Shown here: piece by piece, positions 32,806-34,243 of the stretch
Numbering within the stretch: the first letter of the stretch is position 1
Layout of the letters: every line of letters begins with the position of its first letter
Source: an uncultured Clostridium sp.
GTDB lineage: Bacteria > Bacillota > Clostridia > Clostridiales > Clostridiaceae
NCBI GenBank assembly: GCA_934746015.1
Contig: CAKVEW010000034.1
Span: forward strand, 1 to 34,243
Length of the DNA: 34,243 nt
Reading direction: 5' to 3'
Made by a program: the position numbers and the translations under genes
The notes under the pieces: model-generated
Database searches by the model: none
Told to the model about the DNA's origin: nothing
What the model saw: only the letters and a program-made list of their open reading frames with translations

Positions 32806-33696
32806 ATGAAAGTTGGGGATTTAGTAGTTAGGAAGTCCTATGACAAGGATATAACATTTAAGATTATAGATATTAAAGAAGATGATGATGGAAATAATGT
32901 ATATATTTTAAAGGGAATAAGCATAAGAATAATAGCAGATTCTAGAGTGGATGATTTAGAGATGGTTGATGATGAGTATGCAGGAACGAAGGAGAGGATA
33001 CTAAATAGAAGAGTAGAGGAGGCTATAAAGAAGGCTGTATCTATGAGAGGAGATGATGAAGCTACAAAAGTTTTAAATAACCTCTATAGAGGGAGTAAGG
33101 TTTCAAAAAATCAGCAAAATAAAGAATTGATTTTTGGAAGACCAGGAAAGATACTTCATATAGATGGGGATAGTGAATATTTAGAAACATGTCTTAAAGT
33201 ATATAAGCAGTTATCCTTAGATGCTGTTGGGAGAGCTATTCCAGAAAAAAAACAACCTGATCTTATAGTGGATTTAGTTAGAGAAATAAAGCCTGATATA
33301 GTTGTTTTAACAGGTCATGATAGCGTTCTTAGAACACCAGATGATTATTTAAATTTAGATAATTATAGGAATTCAAAGTATTATATAGATGCTGTGAAGG
33401 CTCTGAGAAATTATAATTCTAGTTATGATGAGTTGGTTATTTTTGCAGGAGCTTGTCAGAGTTGTTATGAATGTATGCTAGATGCTGGTGCTAACTTTGC
33501 AAGTTCTCCAAATAGGGTGTTAATACATTGCCTAGATCCTGTTTTAGTATGTGAGAAAATAGCCTATACAAGAATTGATAAAGTGGTATCAATAACAGAT
33601 GTAATTGATAATACTATAACTGGAATTAAGGGGATTGGTGGATTACAAACTAGAGGAAAATATAGAGAAGGCTATCCAAGATCACCTTATATTTAA
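32806..33696 (+). CDS. yabG: Sporulation-specific protease YabG
   Basis: 296 residues, the family length. Recognised from MKVGDLVVRKSY, GKILHIDGDSEYL, PDIVVLTGHDS, NYRNSKYYIDAV and FAGACQSCYE. H171 (TGHD) and C217 (GACQS) are the likely catalytic pair of this cysteine protease family. YabG is made late in the mother cell and trims spore coat and cortex-associated proteins; in Clostridioides it processes germination proteins. GAGGT precedes the ATG. It sits between the CotS/glycosyltransferase cluster and veg, the same yabG-veg order as in Bacillus. Confidence 0.95.
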   Translation: MKVGDLVVRKSYDKDITFKIIDIKEDDDGNNVYILKGISIRIIADSRVDDLEMVDDEYAGTKERILNRRVEEAIKKAVSMRGDDEATKVLNNLYRGSKVSKNQQNKELIFGRPGKILHIDGDSEYLETCLKVYKQLSLDAVGRAIPEKKQPDLIVDLVREIKPDIVVLTGHDSVLRTPDDYLNLDNYRNSKYYIDAVKALRNYNSSYDELVIFAGACQSCYECMLDAGANFASSPNRVLIHCLDPVLVCEKIAYTRIDKVVSITDVIDNTITGIKGIGGLQTRGKYREGYPRSPYI

Positions 33697-33788
33697 GATT
33701 AAGGAAAGTATAAGAATATGAATAAAAAGCTAGAAATTAGAAATAATAATAAATGTATAAAATAACTATAAAAAGGTAAAAGTTTACA

Positions 33789-33817
33789 TTGACAATTGAT
33801 ATCTAAGGTGGTAAAAT
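33789..33817 (+). promoter_or_regulatory. veg promoter P1 (upstream)
   Basis: TTGACA (33789-33794), 17 bases, TAAAAT (33812-33817): perfect -35, optimal spacing, one mismatch in the -10. Confidence 0.7.
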
Positions 33818-33829
33818 TATAGTTTTTAC

Positions 33830-33858
33830 TTGACAATATATGGGCTTGGGTGTATAAT
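33830..33858 (+). promoter_or_regulatory. veg promoter P2 (downstream), full sigma-A consensus
   Basis: TTGACA (33830-33835), 17 bases, TATAAT (33853-33858): both hexamers perfect and spacing optimal. Transcription should start near 33865, about 18 bases before the GTG. It is the best sigma-A promoter in the window, in keeping with the strong veg promoter known from Bacillus. Confidence 0.92.
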
Positions 33859-33882
33859 ATAATTAAGAAAGAAGGTGTTTAT

Positions 33883-34119
33883 GTGGAAAATGTAAAGACT
33901 ATCGCGTCCATAAAGAGAAATATTGAAAATCATATAGGAGAAAAAGTAACTTTAAAGGCAAACGGTGGAAGAAAAAAGATCCTAGTAAACAACGGAGTAA
34001 TAGAAAGTGCGCATCCAAGTATTTTTGTAGTTAGATTAGACAATGATGTTCCTAGAATGGTAACATACAGTTATTCGGATGTATTAACAAAGACAGTTCA
34101 ATTATATTTTGCTTTATAG
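33883..34119 (+). CDS. veg: Veg protein
   Basis: 78 residues starting at GTG 33883, after GAAGGTG; the longer in-frame reading from 33850 would start inside the promoter -10 and is rejected. IKRNIENHIGEKVTLKANGG, then IESAHPSIFVVRLD and TYSYSDVLTKTVQLYF match the Veg family (DUF1021). Small cytosolic protein, very strongly expressed in Bacillus, where it was linked to biofilm matrix control; the molecular function is not settled. Monocistronic, with two tandem promoters and a terminator just after the stop. Confidence 0.94.
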   Translation: MENVKTIASIKRNIENHIGEKVTLKANGGRKKILVNNGVIESAHPSIFVVRLDNDVPRMVTYSYSDVLTKTVQLYFAL

Positions 34120-34123
34120 GAAG

Positions 34124-34154
34124 TAGAGCTCATCATTAAGGGCTCTATTTTTTT
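34124..34154 (+). terminator. Terminator of veg
   Basis: An 8-bp stem (34124-34131 with 34140-34147; TAGAGC/GCTCTA core) with loop ATCATTAA, followed by seven T. Confidence 0.9.
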
Positions 34155-34166
34155 GTATAAATTTAT

Positions 34167-34199
34167 AAAAAAAAGAAAGATGGTGGGTTTCCATCTTTC
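34167..34199 (-). terminator. Terminator facing left, for a gene beyond the right edge
   Basis: GAAAGATGG (34175-34183) and CCATCTTTC (34191-34199) form a 9-bp stem. The eight A before it (34167-34174) become a T-run on the minus strand, so it should end a minus-strand transcript arriving from the right. No complete gene is visible between it and the window edge. Confidence 0.78.
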
Positions 34200-34243
34200 A
34201 ACTATGGTATAAAAGGGTATTGAGAATTTATGAGAGGTTATAT

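Noticed and set aside
34200..34243. 3' end of a minus-strand gene at the right edge
   Set aside because: A leftward terminator suggests one, but 44 bases are too few to choose a frame or family.

Overview
The window looks like chromosome of a low-GC, spore-forming anaerobe of the Clostridium sensu stricto type. The reasons are the very AT-rich sequence, strong AGGAGG-type ribosome binding sites, sporulation genes (CotS-family proteins, CotSA-like glycosyltransferases, YabG) and the yabG-veg gene order also known from Bacillus. Species cannot be fixed from this sequence. No phage, insertion sequence, integrase or CRISPR array is visible; it reads as ordinary chromosome with some accessory modules.

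Layout. 1-305: 3' end of a 23S rRNA gene followed directly by tRNA-Asn and a terminator, with no 5S gene between. 475-1446: membrane-anchored polysaccharide deacetylase preceded by phased TGTAAY-type repeats. 1566-7865: probable five-gene operon of OmpR-type response regulator, histidine kinase, lipoprotein of unknown family, and the TldD/TldE protease pair. 7979-10510: GNAT acetyltransferase convergent with an LtaS-type lipoteichoic acid synthase. 10745-12963: FAD oxidoreductase, then on the minus strand an SGNH hydrolase and a RusA-like protein with an added zinc ribbon. 13173-16567: tsaD, a membrane-anchored alpha/beta-hydrolase fold protein lacking the nucleophile, and an HtrA protease. 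16783-18355: cysteine-rich small protein and a stand-alone EutH.

18376-24235 is the most coherent accessory system: ApbE flavin transferase, a small lipoprotein carrying the FMN-attachment motif, a type II NADH dehydrogenase with a membrane C-terminus, a NusG-domain-II protein, a Gx-transporter family protein and a polyprenyl diphosphate synthase. This is the gene set described as flavin-based extracellular electron transfer in Listeria (FmnB, PplA, Ndh2, EetA, EetB, DmkB). Electrons would pass from cytosolic NADH through Ndh2 to a demethylmenaquinone-type quinone, then to the flavinylated lipoprotein and outside acceptors. The DmkA prenyltransferase and the flavin transporter are not in the window. 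A LysR regulator and an orphan solute-binding protein follow.

26376-34119 is a sporulation region: two divergent glycosyltransferase/CotS-kinase pairs that look like a duplicated module, a third CotS kinase, and between the first two kinases a paralogue that has lost the kinase catalytic residues (a pseudokinase). yabG has a good sigma-K-type promoter and veg has two tandem near-consensus sigma-A promoters. No gene-free stretch exceeds about 320 bases; the longest is the divergent control region at 19955-20270.

All functional calls are by reading motifs and recalled family features; no database search was possible.
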